From CAZKVU01 sp964556475 (GTDB lineage: Bacteria; Patescibacteriota; Microgenomatia; UBA1406; HO2-37-13b): 55,251 bases of DNA. Shown here one piece after another: positions 8,049 to 17,176 of the stretch (the first letter of the stretch is position 1; the number at the start of each line of letters is the position of its first letter). A model generated the notes under the pieces. It did no database searches. It worked only from the letters and a program-made list of their open reading frames with translations, and was not told where the DNA came from. Position numbers and translations under genes: made by a program. The stretch lies in assembly GCA_964556475.1 (NCBI GenBank), contig CAZKVU010000007.1:1-55251 (forward strand), in the 5' to 3' direction.

Positions 8049-9794
8049 TTATACACCTCGAGCCGCAAGCATGCTTACAAACAGAATTCGAACTATTTTC
8101 CCATACTCTCTACGCAATTTCCCGCTACGTCTATATCTGTGATCATTTGGTTTTGTCTTTGTTTTTACATGTTCTTTGATGTTTTTCTCCTTCTTCGCGA
8201 CCAGTTTCTTATCGCTCTGTTTTTTATCGACATCCTTCTTGTTTTCTAACCTTAAAATGTCTTCGGGTTTCTGTGAGTTTTTTACAAAATTAAAACTGGA
8301 TTCGAATTCACCTTGACGAGCTATTTTGCCGGTATCTATCTGATAATTCACTTCGCCATTAGTTGCAGTTCCATACACTGTGTACTCGTAGTTGTTTCCT
8401 CCCTGCTCAGCTGTAACATCAACATTGTATTGACCATTATCAGGCGCACTTATATAAACAGTCCAAACGCCGGAATTACCTGTCTCCTTGTGCGGATCTG
8501 TCGCGACCTGTCCAGCAAAGCCTGCGTGTGGTTCAAAGTAATATTCACTGCCGGGGATGTCTACCGCTATAGCTCCGCTTTCTGCATCATATCCTGTTTT
8601 TCTTCCGCTGTCGTCCTGAACCAAAATCTGCTCTCCTGGTGCACCAAAAATCTGAACCGAACTTTGGGATGAGTTGGATTTTCCATATCTAACCATCGCC
8701 GCCGCATTGTTGAGATATGGCTCATCGTTAAGAGAATGTTTGTCATAAAACGGATCTCGAATCAGTATGTTGTTTCGCTCTATACCATACCCGACAAACC
8801 AATGCTGTTTATCTGACGATTGTAAAACAACAGGATTGTCAGACTCAATATTTTTCTTTATTGCATCAATGGTGGGTTTCGATCTTTCTACAAACTGTAT
8901 GCTGTTGGTGCCAAAATTATCACTGGACTCTTTTGAGTACTGATTTGCAGCTGCCCAACGTACGGCGCCATACGCATACCCCAAACTAACACATCCAAAC
9001 TCACTACATCGTTGATTTCTCTTAAAATATTCGTTAAGGGTTTGTGGCGTTGTCATTTCTCCATTTGGGGCCTTATGAGAACCCAAATTATTCAGCACCA
9101 TCGATAGCGATGTAACTGCACAACCGCACGACTTTAAATCTTTTCCACAGTTCAACTTGTCTTTCGATCCACCCGCATAAATATCATCTCCCCATAGCGT
9201 ATCGTTTTGTTTGACCAGTGGAATATCCAATATATGATCATCATAAACGAGCGTTAAATCTACGCGAGCCTGCGCCGATTGACACCCGCCAGCTGTATCT
9301 ATAACATATAGGCCAATAACATTGTCACCAGAGTCTAAAAACCGTGTTATATCGTCCACAAACGGTTCTGGGTTTACCGAACCGCTTCGATCCTGTCGAA
9401 TAAGATTGCTGTTTATATAAATATCTCCATCATCATCAAACACTGTTTTTAAAACCGCCTTTTCAGGCTTTTCATTAAGAGTAAACTTCTTTCTAAAATA
9501 TGCATGCCCGCCAACAACCGGCGTTAAATCCCACATTGGTTGAGCAATGTCTGGGTTTAAGGTAATGTTCGGACCACATGTCCCGCTCGAAGGGGAAGCA
9601 GCATTAGTCCAATGAGAATCATCAAACCCAATCGAATGCCACCACGCCTCCTCGTTTTTCGTTGTTTTCCATGTGTTGTCGCTCACAATTTCTGTAATAT
9701 TTTCGCTACCAGCTGTTTCCGCACCAGCTCCTTGCACTAACGTTAGGCTAAAAATGCCCATCAAAAGAATAAATACTACATTTCTGTATTTCAT
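8049..9794 (-). CDS. Secreted protein with C39-like cysteine peptidase domain
   Basis: 581 aa. Signal peptide (about 1-25, cleavage near GAGAETA), then a beta-rich region (about 35-185) like galactose-binding or sialate-esterase-type jelly rolls (DDSHW, FRKKFTL, DDDGDIYINS). A C39-like peptidase region follows (about 188-375): IPLVKQNDTLWGDD, Cys225 in SCGCAVTSLSMVL, His331 in QHWFVGYG and Asp347 in IRDPF form a plausible Cys-His-Asp set. After that comes a beta domain resembling a pre-peptidase C-terminal or peptidoglycan-hydrolase add-on (GQYNVDVTAEQGG), a Lys-rich linker and a short basic/hydrophobic tail. Probably acts on cell-wall or neighbouring-cell proteins; substrate unknown. Confidence 0.75.
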   Translation of the reverse strand: MKYRNVVFILLMGIFSLTLVQGAGAETAGSENITEIVSDNTWKTTKNEEAWWHSIGFDDSHWTNAASPSSGTCGPNITLNPDIAQPMWDLTPVVGGHAYFRKKFTLNEKPEKAVLKTVFDDDGDIYINSNLIRQDRSGSVNPEPFVDDITRFLDSGDNVIGLYVIDTAGGCQSAQARVDLTLVYDDHILDIPLVKQNDTLWGDDIYAGGSKDKLNCGKDLKSCGCAVTSLSMVLNNLGSHKAPNGEMTTPQTLNEYFKRNQRCSEFGCVSLGYAYGAVRWAAANQYSKESSDNFGTNSIQFVERSKPTIDAIKKNIESDNPVVLQSSDKQHWFVGYGIERNNILIRDPFYDKHSLNDEPYLNNAAAMVRYGKSNSSQSSVQIFGAPGEQILVQDDSGRKTGYDAESGAIAVDIPGSEYYFEPHAGFAGQVATDPHKETGNSGVWTVYISAPDNGQYNVDVTAEQGGNNYEYTVYGTATNGEVNYQIDTGKIARQGEFESSFNFVKNSQKPEDILRLENKKDVDKKQSDKKLVAKKEKNIKEHVKTKTKPNDHRYRRSGKLRREYGKIVRILFVSMLAARGV

Positions 9795-9904
9795 ATAGGA
9801 ATAAATAATTTGTAATGTCCCCGGGGAGCATAGAATAGCAAATCGAAATTAAAGAGTGATTAAATAAGGAAAGTTATAAAAAAAAGATGAACAATGTGGG
9901 AGAT

Positions 9905-10918
9905 TTAGCCTTCTTTTTCACTAAGATACCGTTCCACCTCAAGAGAAGCAGCAACACCCATTCCAGTCGCTGTAACACCTTGTCGATATATATAATCAAC
10001 AACATCTCCGGCTGCAAAAACACCTTTTTTATTTGTAGCGTACTGCCAACTAAAGTCGTACCCGTCTACAAGGGTTGCAAAACCCGAACGATGGAGTTTT
10101 TCCCAAGCATACATTCCGCTCGAAATAATATAGCCTTTCTCATTAAGGTTTACGCCGCTATTTTGAAGAAATTTTGTATTTGGGGTGTGTCCTATTGCAA
10201 TAAACAGACCGTCGACTTTGAGGACACCATCAGAGGTTTTGTCTCTTGAATCTTCAGTGATGAAATTAAGCCTTACGCCTTCAACCCTGTTCTCACCAAG
10301 CACCTCCGCAACCTCTGTTCCCCATAAAACCTCAATTTTTTCATGTTCAAGAACGCGCTTTTGCATTATTTGTGATGCTCTAAATTCATTACGACGGTGC
10401 AGCACATACACTTTTGAGCCAAATTTTGTGAGCGTCAGGGCTTCCTCCATGGCTGTATCCCCACCCCCAACAACAGCAATTACCTTATTGCGAAAGAAAA
10501 ACCCATCACACGTTGCACATGCAGATACTCCTTTTCCTTTTAAGCGCTCTTCAGACGGTAAACCAAGCCATTGAGCACTCGCACCCGTTGTAATCAAAAT
10601 ACTTTCTGCATTATATTCTGTCCCGTCAGCAAGCCATAATTTTAAATTCCCGGAGTCAGAAAAATCAACTTTCCCCACATTTTCGTTTACAAACCTCACG
10701 CCAAAGTGCTCGGCATGCTTTCTCATTTTATCTACTAATTCAGGCCCGAGAATTGACTGAAAGCCGGGATAATTTTCCACATCAGTTGTTAAGGTGAGTT
10801 GACCACCTGGTGGAGAACCGGCAATAACAAGTGGATTTAGGAAGGCTCTCGCATTGTAAATCGCCGCCCCAAGACCCGACGGCCCACCACCTATAATAAT
10901 GACCTTTTCTTTATTCAT
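9905..10918 (-). CDS. trxB: Thioredoxin reductase
   Basis: 337 aa. FAD- and NADPH-dependent reductase of thioredoxin; a thioredoxin gene is present at 38636-38968. FAD-binding GGGPSGLGAAIY is at residues 9-20, the redox motif ACATCDGFFF near 134-143, the NADPH motif GGGDTAMEEA about 152-161, and the C-terminal FAD motif FAAGDVVD about 296-303. An insertion (MYAWEKLHRSGFATLVDGYDFSWQYATNKKG) lengthens the C-terminal part relative to the usual 310-320 aa. TACAAT ends eight bases before the ATG (leaderless). Divergent from the HIT gene with only 17 bp between starts. Confidence 0.95.
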   Translation of the reverse strand: MNKEKVIIIGGGPSGLGAAIYNARAFLNPLVIAGSPPGGQLTLTTDVENYPGFQSILGPELVDKMRKHAEHFGVRFVNENVGKVDFSDSGNLKLWLADGTEYNAESILITTGASAQWLGLPSEERLKGKGVSACATCDGFFFRNKVIAVVGGGDTAMEEALTLTKFGSKVYVLHRRNEFRASQIMQKRVLEHEKIEVLWGTEVAEVLGENRVEGVRLNFITEDSRDKTSDGVLKVDGLFIAIGHTPNTKFLQNSGVNLNEKGYIISSGMYAWEKLHRSGFATLVDGYDFSWQYATNKKGVFAAGDVVDYIYRQGVTATGMGVAASLEVERYLSEKEG

Positions 10919-10935
10919 GTGCTAAGATTGTAACA
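10919..10935. promoter_or_regulatory. Overlapping divergent -10 elements of trxB and the HIT gene
   Basis: Only 17 bp separate the two start codons. Plus strand: TGC-TAAGAT (-10 at 10923-10928), seven bases, ATG. Minus strand: TGT-TACAAT (-10 at 10927-10932), eight bases, ATG. The two -10 elements overlap by two bases, so each -35 region lies inside the opposite coding sequence and initiation in one direction should exclude the other. Confidence 0.6.
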
Positions 10936-11322
10936 ATGGATTGTATTTTTTGCAAAATTATTCAAGGTGAAATTCCGAGCTATAAGGTTTATGAAGATGA
11001 AGATTTTTTTGGATTGTTAGATATCTTTCCTCGATCGGAAGGACACAGTCTTCTTATCCCTAAAAAACATTACCGCTGGGTGTATGATGTTCCTCAATTT
11101 GGAGAATACTGGGAAGCAGCCAGAAATCTTTCAAGGGCGGTTTCCGCTGTGACTAACCCCCAATACATATCCTTCTTTACATTCGGAATGCAGGTTCCCC
11201 ATGCGCATATCCATATTATGCCAATGTATTCAACAGAAGAAGGCTATCCACAAAGAGGTGAGCTTGATAAAGAAAAGGCTGCAATACTTGCTCCCAAAAT
11301 CCTCTCTAAAACTCAATCCTAA
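10936..11322 (+). CDS. HIT-family (histidine triad) hydrolase
   Basis: 128 aa. The N-terminal MDCIFCKIIQGEIPSYKVYEDEDFFGLLDIFP and the catalytic triad HAHIHIMP near residue 95 are diagnostic for the Hint/HinT branch, which hydrolyses nucleoside phosphoramidates and related nucleotides. Two N-terminal cysteines (CIFC) often bind zinc in this group. TAAGAT ends seven bases before the ATG. Confidence 0.93.
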   Translation: MDCIFCKIIQGEIPSYKVYEDEDFFGLLDIFPRSEGHSLLIPKKHYRWVYDVPQFGEYWEAARNLSRAVSAVTNPQYISFFTFGMQVPHAHIHIMPMYSTEEGYPQRGELDKEKAAILAPKILSKTQS

Positions 11323-11369
11323 CATGTTCTAGTTTGCTTACTTTAGCCGTAATCCGATATACTGTATCT

Positions 11370-12182
11370 ATGCAGCAACATGCGGTTCCTCGCCAGATAA
11401 CAACATTCGAATTTAAACTTATCGGCTTTATGTCGATTAAGCAATTTGGGTACCTTGTTGTTGTAACTGGATTTACCGTTCTTGCTTATTTTGCAGTACC
11501 TATTAAGTATCTCAATTTTGTTTCGGGCGGTGTTGTTGCGGCGCTCGGAGGCATGTTTACCTTTTTTAAATATAACGAACGAAGTATTGACGTCTGGATA
11601 AGAAATCTCTATTTTGCCATTACTAAGCCTTCTAAATTTTTTTACTTTAAAAACAACCCCATTCCAGACTTCCTAAGAGATGTATATATAACACAGGATT
11701 CTTCTATGACAGAACATCACCTTGATGCAACACAGAAATTGTCTAATTACATGTCTGTCACCGGGCAAACAATCGTTCCGGATTCAAACTCTCAACACAT
11801 TACCAGGCTTATTATCGAAACAGAAGCAAAAGACCATAAGAAAAAGGTGGTGGGTGTTGCTCACGATGCCCAGCAAATCACCACAGCCATAACCGCTGCT
11901 GCTGGTAAAAAACTCCCAATACTTTCTGGTGTAGTTAAAAACACAAAAAACGAACCTCTCCAAGATATTATGCTCTATCTTAATTCTGAAGCCGGTCAAA
12001 CGGTTCGCATTCTCAAAACCAACCACAATGGGGTTTTTGCAACATTCCAAGCGCTACCACCTGGAAAATACACATTGGGCCCCAAGGATTTAAATGCACT
12101 ATATTTTTTTGATACAATGAATATCGCGATTGATGGCAATCAACAGAAGCCCGTAACAATCTATTCCAAAGAAGTCTTATGA
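11370..12182 (+). CDS. PrgI-family membrane protein with C-terminal carboxypeptidase-regulatory-like domain
   Basis: 270 aa. The first 100 residues match the PrgI family found beside VirB4 in Gram-positive and candidate-phyla secretion systems: QHAVPRQITTFEFKLIGFMSIKQFGYL followed by two membrane helices and FFKYNERSIDVWIRNLYFAITKP. The C-terminal part (about 175-270) looks like a beta-sandwich of the carboxypeptidase-regulatory type (LSGVVKNTKNEPLQDIMLYL, ...LPPGKYTLGP). The ATG at 11370 is chosen because TTGCTT, an 18-bp spacer and TATACT (11358-11363) precede it by six bases. The next gene overlaps its stop (ATGA). Confidence 0.88.
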   Translation: MQQHAVPRQITTFEFKLIGFMSIKQFGYLVVVTGFTVLAYFAVPIKYLNFVSGGVVAALGGMFTFFKYNERSIDVWIRNLYFAITKPSKFFYFKNNPIPDFLRDVYITQDSSMTEHHLDATQKLSNYMSVTGQTIVPDSNSQHITRLIIETEAKDHKKKVVGVAHDAQQITTAITAAAGKKLPILSGVVKNTKNEPLQDIMLYLNSEAGQTVRILKTNHNGVFATFQALPPGKYTLGPKDLNALYFFDTMNIAIDGNQQKPVTIYSKEVL

Positions 12183-12829
12183 AAACAGAGCGACCAAAAG
12201 GAAACAAAGCAACCACACAGCATTTTGTTGAAATAGAGGCTATAAAAGATGATGTTCTTATGCTGAAAGACTTGTCGTGTTGTGCAATTATCGAGTCTGG
12301 TGCTGTAAATTTTGAGCTACTCGCTGTCGAGGAACAGCAGTCAATGATTTATTCCTTTGCGTCGTTGCTTAACTCGCTTTCATTTGCTATTCAAATTGTT
12401 ATTCTATCGAAACGGATGGACATTTCTTCATACCTTGACTTTCTTGAAGAAAAAACACATTCCCAGATTGAGCCTGTTTTACAGCAAAAAATGCAGGAAT
12501 ATACAGACTTTATCAAAAGCATTATTAAAAAAAATACTATCCTTGAAAAAAAGTTCTATTTCGTTATACCGTTTTCGCCACTTGAGCTTGGCGTTAAAGG
12601 AGCGGCTTCTAAAAATATTAAAAAAGAATATGTTTTTACTCGAGCAAAAACAGCTCTGTATCCAAAACGCGATCATTTACTTCGTTTGTTAAAAAAAATT
12701 GGACTAAATGGAAAACCACTTTATGAACAGGATATGGCAGAGCTTTATTACAACCTATACAACGCATCGGCGACGGGTAGAAAATTAGCACCAATTAAAA
12801 ATTACACAGATATTGTTTTAACAACATAA
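12179..12829 (+). CDS. TraC-like type IV secretion protein
   Basis: 216 aa, soluble. Overlaps the PrgI-family gene by 4 bp and is followed after 9 bp by the VirB4 ATPase, so it belongs to the secretion operon. FVEIEAIKDDVLMLKDLSCCAIIESGAVNFELL and the later FYFVIPFSPLELG resemble the N-terminal domain that in larger VirB4/TraC proteins sits before the ATPase. It probably acts as a separated N-terminal module of the ATPase at the inner membrane. The assignment rests on context and pattern. Confidence 0.75.
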   Translation: MKTERPKGNKATTQHFVEIEAIKDDVLMLKDLSCCAIIESGAVNFELLAVEEQQSMIYSFASLLNSLSFAIQIVILSKRMDISSYLDFLEEKTHSQIEPVLQQKMQEYTDFIKSIIKKNTILEKKFYFVIPFSPLELGVKGAASKNIKKEYVFTRAKTALYPKRDHLLRLLKKIGLNGKPLYEQDMAELYYNLYNASATGRKLAPIKNYTDIVLTT

Positions 12830-12838
12830 CAGAAGCAT

Positions 12839-14590
12839 ATGTTTGGAATGGGCAAAAATAACAAGGGTGGCAAGAAGAATGAAAAGAAAGAATCTGTTGG
12901 TGTAATTTTGAAAGATGGTATTGTTTCAATAAAAGATATTATTGCTCCGTCATATATTGAGGTTGACTTTAACCATATTAAGGTTGATGAAAAATATTTC
13001 CGTAGCATGTTTGTGTCTGGCTACCCCAGATATGTTTCTCCAAACTGGCTGGCTCCACTTATCGCTTTTGATCACCCGATGTATATTTCAATGTTTGTAT
13101 ATCCAACCGAATCCGGCAAAATTCTAAAAGACCTTAGGAGAAAAATTGCAGAAATGGAGGCCACAATTGAAACAGATATTAAGGCTGGTAAGGTTGTTGA
13201 CCCAACGGTACAAGTGTCTCTTGATGATGCTTTAACACTTCAAGCTGAGTTGGCACAAGGCTCTGAGCGCTTTTTTCAATTTGCATTTTATATAACAATT
13301 CCGGCTGATTCTGAAAAGGAACTCGACCGATTTACTAAGGAAATTGAAGCAACACTGTCTTCATTACTGCTTGTTGCAAAAACTTCTACGCTTGAAATGG
13401 AGGAGGGCTTCAAATCAACTCTTCCTATGTTTCAAGATAAGCTAAAAGTGTGGAGAAATATGGATACAACCTCACTTGCAACTATGTTTCCGTTTTCAAC
13501 AGCCTCTTTAACCGCTAATGAGGGAATTCTTTACGGTGTTAACCAACATGATGGAAGTTTAATTATCTTTGATCGCTTCACGCTTGAAAACGCGAATTCG
13601 GTTATATTGGGTAAGTCCGGAGGAGGAAAAAGCTTCCTTGTTAAACTTGAAGCAATGCGTCTCCTTTTGATGGGAACAGAAGTGATTATTATTGATCCCG
13701 AAAATGAGTATGAAAAAATGTGTGGGATTTTTGGGGGTGAGTTTGTATCGTTCTCGCTATCATCTCAATACAAGATTAACCCATTTGAACTTAATAAAGA
13801 AAACCCAGACCAAGATGAGCTTTCAAACAAAGTGCTTAATCTTCATGCTCTTATGAGGGTTATTATGGGCGACCTGACACCAGCCCAAGATGCCCTACTC
13901 GACAAAGCGCTTGTAATGACGTATAAACTGAAGGGGATAACTCAAGACCCAACAACATACGCAATGGAACCACCCCTTCTCGAGGATTTGTATAAAGTTT
14001 TTCTAGGTTATGAAACACCAGAGGCGGCTGAGATGGCAACCCGTTTAGAAAAGTTCATCAAAGGTTCAGCTTCGGGTATTTTTAATCAGCAGTCTAATTT
14101 TGATATAAAAAATAGATTTACGGTTTTTGGTATCCGAGACCTTGAAGAAAACCTGAGGCCTGTTGCTATGTATATAGTTTTAGATTACATCTGGAATAAA
14201 ATCCGAAAAGATAAAAAGAGGCGGGTTCTTGTTATTGATGAAGCGTGGTATTTGGTAAAACAAAAGGATTCAGCGCGCTACCTTCAAAGCTTTGCAAAAA
14301 GAGCAAGAAAGTACCAATTAGGGATGACAACAATTACTCAGGATGTAGAAGACTTTCTTGCGGTAGAGGAGGGGCGTGCCATCTTAACAAACTCAAGCCT
14401 TCAAATACTCCTTAAACAGTCAACTGCGTCGATTGAAAAGCTTTCAGAGGTCTTTAATTTAACTGGGGGAGAAAAGCACTTCTTGCTATCTACTGGTGTT
14501 GGTGAGGGTTTGTTCTTTGCAGGACAATCTCATGTTGCAATTAGGGTTATTGCGTCTGAAAACGAATTTAACACACTCAACCAAACATAA
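12839..14590 (+). CDS. VirB4/TraC-type secretion ATPase
   Basis: 583 aa. Hexameric ATPase that powers type IV secretion or pilus assembly. Walker A GKSGGGKS at residues 258-265, followed by IIIDPENEYEKMC; Walker B RVLVIDEAWYLV about 460-470, and TITQDVEDFL (sensor/helicase-like motif) about 500. The N-terminal 1-240 is the VirB4 N-domain. It forms an operon with the PrgI and TraC-like genes. Partner pilin-like proteins and the VirD4-like ATPase lie 30-40 kb away. It converges on dnaN. Confidence 0.93.
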   Translation: MFGMGKNNKGGKKNEKKESVGVILKDGIVSIKDIIAPSYIEVDFNHIKVDEKYFRSMFVSGYPRYVSPNWLAPLIAFDHPMYISMFVYPTESGKILKDLRRKIAEMEATIETDIKAGKVVDPTVQVSLDDALTLQAELAQGSERFFQFAFYITIPADSEKELDRFTKEIEATLSSLLLVAKTSTLEMEEGFKSTLPMFQDKLKVWRNMDTTSLATMFPFSTASLTANEGILYGVNQHDGSLIIFDRFTLENANSVILGKSGGGKSFLVKLEAMRLLLMGTEVIIIDPENEYEKMCGIFGGEFVSFSLSSQYKINPFELNKENPDQDELSNKVLNLHALMRVIMGDLTPAQDALLDKALVMTYKLKGITQDPTTYAMEPPLLEDLYKVFLGYETPEAAEMATRLEKFIKGSASGIFNQQSNFDIKNRFTVFGIRDLEENLRPVAMYIVLDYIWNKIRKDKKRRVLVIDEAWYLVKQKDSARYLQSFAKRARKYQLGMTTITQDVEDFLAVEEGRAILTNSSLQILLKQSTASIEKLSEVFNLTGGEKHFLLSTGVGEGLFFAGQSHVAIRVIASENEFNTLNQT

Positions 14591-14612
14591 TCACAAAGGC
14601 ATTACCCCTTAA

Positions 14613-15719
14613 TTATTCTGTTGTTGTCTCCTCTGTTCGTAGTGGCATTATTATATGTATGTAGTCGTTGTTTCCTTTTTCTTTAAAAACTCCAGGTGCT
14701 GTGCTTTGTGAAAATTCAAGTATTACCACTTCGCTGTCGGCGTGTGAAAGAAAATCTAGTATATATTTATAGTTAAAGGCGATGCTGAGGGCTGGGCCGG
14801 ATATTTCTTCTGTTTCTATGAAAACAGCAGAATCTTCCCGTTTCTGCCCCTTTGGAGTTATAAATAGCTCCTTCGGGGAAATGTTTAAAATAACTACATC
14901 TGCCTGGTCTTTGGCAAAAACAGAGGCGATTCTTATCCCATTAGCTAGGTCTGTTGCTTTGATTATCAATCTTGTTTTATATTTTTCTGGAACCACCCTT
15001 TCATAAGGGGGGAAGTCACCGGCAAGGAGGCGGGTGTATATTGTGGTTTTTCCAATCAATATATTTATAACATTTTCATCTTTTTGTTTATTTATTACAA
15101 TATCTTCTCCTTTTGAAAGCTTCACGGCCTCGTCGAGTATCCATGTTGGCATAACTGTATTATCGAGCTTTCCTATTTCTTCTACCGTTCCAAGAGACAA
15201 CCTAAACCCGTCTGTTGTTACAAAAACGGTTTTATTGTTTTTATTTGATAGTAATGTTCCTGTAAGAATGGGCCTTGCTTCGTCTTTTGATGATGAATAG
15301 GCCGTTTTTAGAATAATGTTTTGTGTTGTTTTGTTTAAAATAATGGCTTCTCCTGTTTTCTCTGGTGGGAGGGGAAACTCCTCTACTGCATATATGTTAA
15401 TTGTTCCTTTTGTTTTGCCTGATGTAACAATTGCTGCTCCCTCCTTCTCTTCAAATTTAATTTCTCCCTCCGGTAGGAAGTGTATAAACTCTACAAGTTT
15501 CCTTAGGTCGTAGACCCCGGCCCCCCCGCTTTTTATTGCCGCTGGTACCCTTGTTGTGTAAAAATCATTTAGGTTTGTTGTTATTATCAAGAGTTCCTTT
15601 TGTTCTGTTTTTATATATACCCCCTGTAGAACCTGGTTTGCTGATAAGCGGGAGGATGTAAACCGCGTAGACTGATTAAGTACTTCTTCAAAAACGCTTT
15701 TTTGTATTGTAAATTCCAT
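14613..15719 (-). CDS. dnaN: DNA polymerase III sliding clamp (beta subunit)
   Basis: 368 aa, normal for the family. Three repeated clamp domains; recognisable parts are FEEVLNQSTRFTSSR at the start, KDEARPILTGTLL near 140, TDGFRLSLG near 170, LAGDFPPYERVVP about 230 and the C-terminal IHIIMPLRTEE. It lies downstream of dnaA on the same strand, the usual origin order. TATATT ends seven bases before the ATG and overlaps the AT-rich element in the dnaA-dnaN spacer. Confidence 0.97.
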   Translation of the reverse strand: MEFTIQKSVFEEVLNQSTRFTSSRLSANQVLQGVYIKTEQKELLIITTNLNDFYTTRVPAAIKSGGAGVYDLRKLVEFIHFLPEGEIKFEEKEGAAIVTSGKTKGTINIYAVEEFPLPPEKTGEAIILNKTTQNIILKTAYSSSKDEARPILTGTLLSNKNNKTVFVTTDGFRLSLGTVEEIGKLDNTVMPTWILDEAVKLSKGEDIVINKQKDENVINILIGKTTIYTRLLAGDFPPYERVVPEKYKTRLIIKATDLANGIRIASVFAKDQADVVILNISPKELFITPKGQKREDSAVFIETEEISGPALSIAFNYKYILDFLSHADSEVVILEFSQSTAPGVFKEKGNNDYIHIIMPLRTEETTTE

Positions 15720-15734
15720 AAACCGTAATATATT

Positions 15735-15762
15735 TATTAGTAGTAATAGAGTGTGTGCATAA
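15735..15762 (-). promoter_or_regulatory. Possible origin unwinding element: DnaA box plus trinucleotide repeat
   Basis: In the dnaA-dnaN spacer, minus strand: a DnaA-box-like TTATGCACA (15754-15762), a 5-base CACTC, then TATTACTACTAATA running into AT-rich sequence. This copies the order known in Bacillus subtilis, where DnaA boxes are followed by a GC-rich stretch and DnaA-trio (3'-GAT) repeats. A second box-like GTATCCACA is at 15840-15848. Assignment is by pattern only. Confidence 0.5.
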
Positions 15763-15853
15763 GTTTATAACACCGGCTGGTAATTTGCAATGAACCGCTG
15801 TAACAACTTACAACAACTAGAAACAATTGTGTATTTTGATGTGGATACATTGT

Positions 15854-17176
15854 TTATATAAGTTGGCTGGTAATAGACGAAACACTTTCATTGAAAACAG
15901 GATCTTTCATAACCTTCTCCTTAATTTTAGAAACCCCATGCATAACGGTTGTGTGATCTTTCCGCTTTAATAAAGAGGCAATATCCTCGTAATTAAGGTT
16001 AAAATATTCTCTTAATAAAAACATGGAAACCTGGCGGGCCAGTGCAATTGACTGTTTTCTTGTCTGGCCCTTTATATCAGACTGTTTAATATTATAAAAT
16101 GTTGCAACGGTTTTGATTACCTCCTGGGGTTGAACTCGCCGAGCCACAAGGCTTTGCCGTTTAGTTAATTCACCCTCTGTTGATTCAATTGTTATTGAAT
16201 CTCTGTTTTCAGCAATAGCAAGGGACATCATTTTCAACAACGCCCCTTCAAGCTCCCTGGTGTCCCGGATGTTTTGGGCAAGCTTTTGGGCAGCACCCAT
16301 ATCAATAGAAATATTTCGCTCTTGTGCCTTAATAAGAAGAATGGCTGTTCTTAGCTCGAAGTCTGGTCGTTGCATATCTATGATTAACCCTCCTGAAAAC
16401 CGGGAACGGAGGCGATCCTCAAGCGCCTGTATTTCTTTTGGGGGCTTGTCTGAAGAGAGAATTATCTGGCCTCCCGCCTGAACAATAGTATTAAAGGTGT
16501 GGTAAAACTCCTCCTGGACGTAGTTTTTACCTGCAATAAACTGGATATCGTCCACCACCAACACATCAAGGCCCCTGTATTTATTTCGTATTTTTTTTGT
16601 GTTTTTTTGGCGGATTGACTCTACAAGGTCGTTTGTAAAGGCTTCCGAGGTGCAATAGAGAATTTTTTTTGAGGGATTTTTATGAAGAATGTTGTTTGCA
16701 ACAGCCTGTGATAAGTGTGTTTTTCCCACACCAACATCTCCATAAATAAAGAGCGGGTTATAAATATGGCCGGGGTTTTCAGAAACAGCCCTTGCAGCAG
16801 CATGTGCAATTTGGTTTGATCCAGAAACAGCAAAATTTTCAAAGGTGAAATGGTCTATAAGACCTGTTTCACGGTACGCCTTTTCAGATGTTTCCTGATA
16901 TTCAATAAGCGGTAGCGATTCGGCCGGTCTTTTCTTTTTACCACCCTTTTCAACAACCACGAGGGAAACGACCTTTTTCTCACCAATAAATTCTGAAACA
17001 AGGCCTTCAAGATCCCCTCTTCTGTTTTCTAGAAAAATTCGCGAACCGTTATTAGGACAAATAAGTTTTATTGAGGAAGTGTCGGTGTTGTCTAGTGAGA
17101 TGTTTCGGAGAACAGATAAGAGGACTGGGTGGTTGTTTTTTTTAATAATAAAGTTGATAAATTCTAACCAGTCCAT
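15854..17176 (-). CDS. dnaA: Chromosomal replication initiator protein DnaA
   Basis: 440 aa. Short N-terminal domain I, little domain II, AAA+ domain with Walker A GDVGVGKT (146-153), Walker B VLVVDDIQFI (about 205-214) and sensor/arginine-finger region LEDRLRSRFSGGLI; C-terminal DNA-binding domain with RKQSIALARQVSMFLLREYFNLNYEDIASLLKRKDHTTVMH. It binds DnaA boxes and opens the origin. Boxes lie both directly upstream (17177-17244) and in the spacer to dnaN. The ATG sits one base after a perfect 29-bp palindrome made of two boxes, so autoregulation is likely. Confidence 0.98.
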   Translation of the reverse strand: MDWLEFINFIIKKNNHPVLLSVLRNISLDNTDTSSIKLICPNNGSRIFLENRRGDLEGLVSEFIGEKKVVSLVVVEKGGKKKRPAESLPLIEYQETSEKAYRETGLIDHFTFENFAVSGSNQIAHAAARAVSENPGHIYNPLFIYGDVGVGKTHLSQAVANNILHKNPSKKILYCTSEAFTNDLVESIRQKNTKKIRNKYRGLDVLVVDDIQFIAGKNYVQEEFYHTFNTIVQAGGQIILSSDKPPKEIQALEDRLRSRFSGGLIIDMQRPDFELRTAILLIKAQERNISIDMGAAQKLAQNIRDTRELEGALLKMMSLAIAENRDSITIESTEGELTKRQSLVARRVQPQEVIKTVATFYNIKQSDIKGQTRKQSIALARQVSMFLLREYFNLNYEDIASLLKRKDHTTVMHGVSKIKEKVMKDPVFNESVSSITSQLI

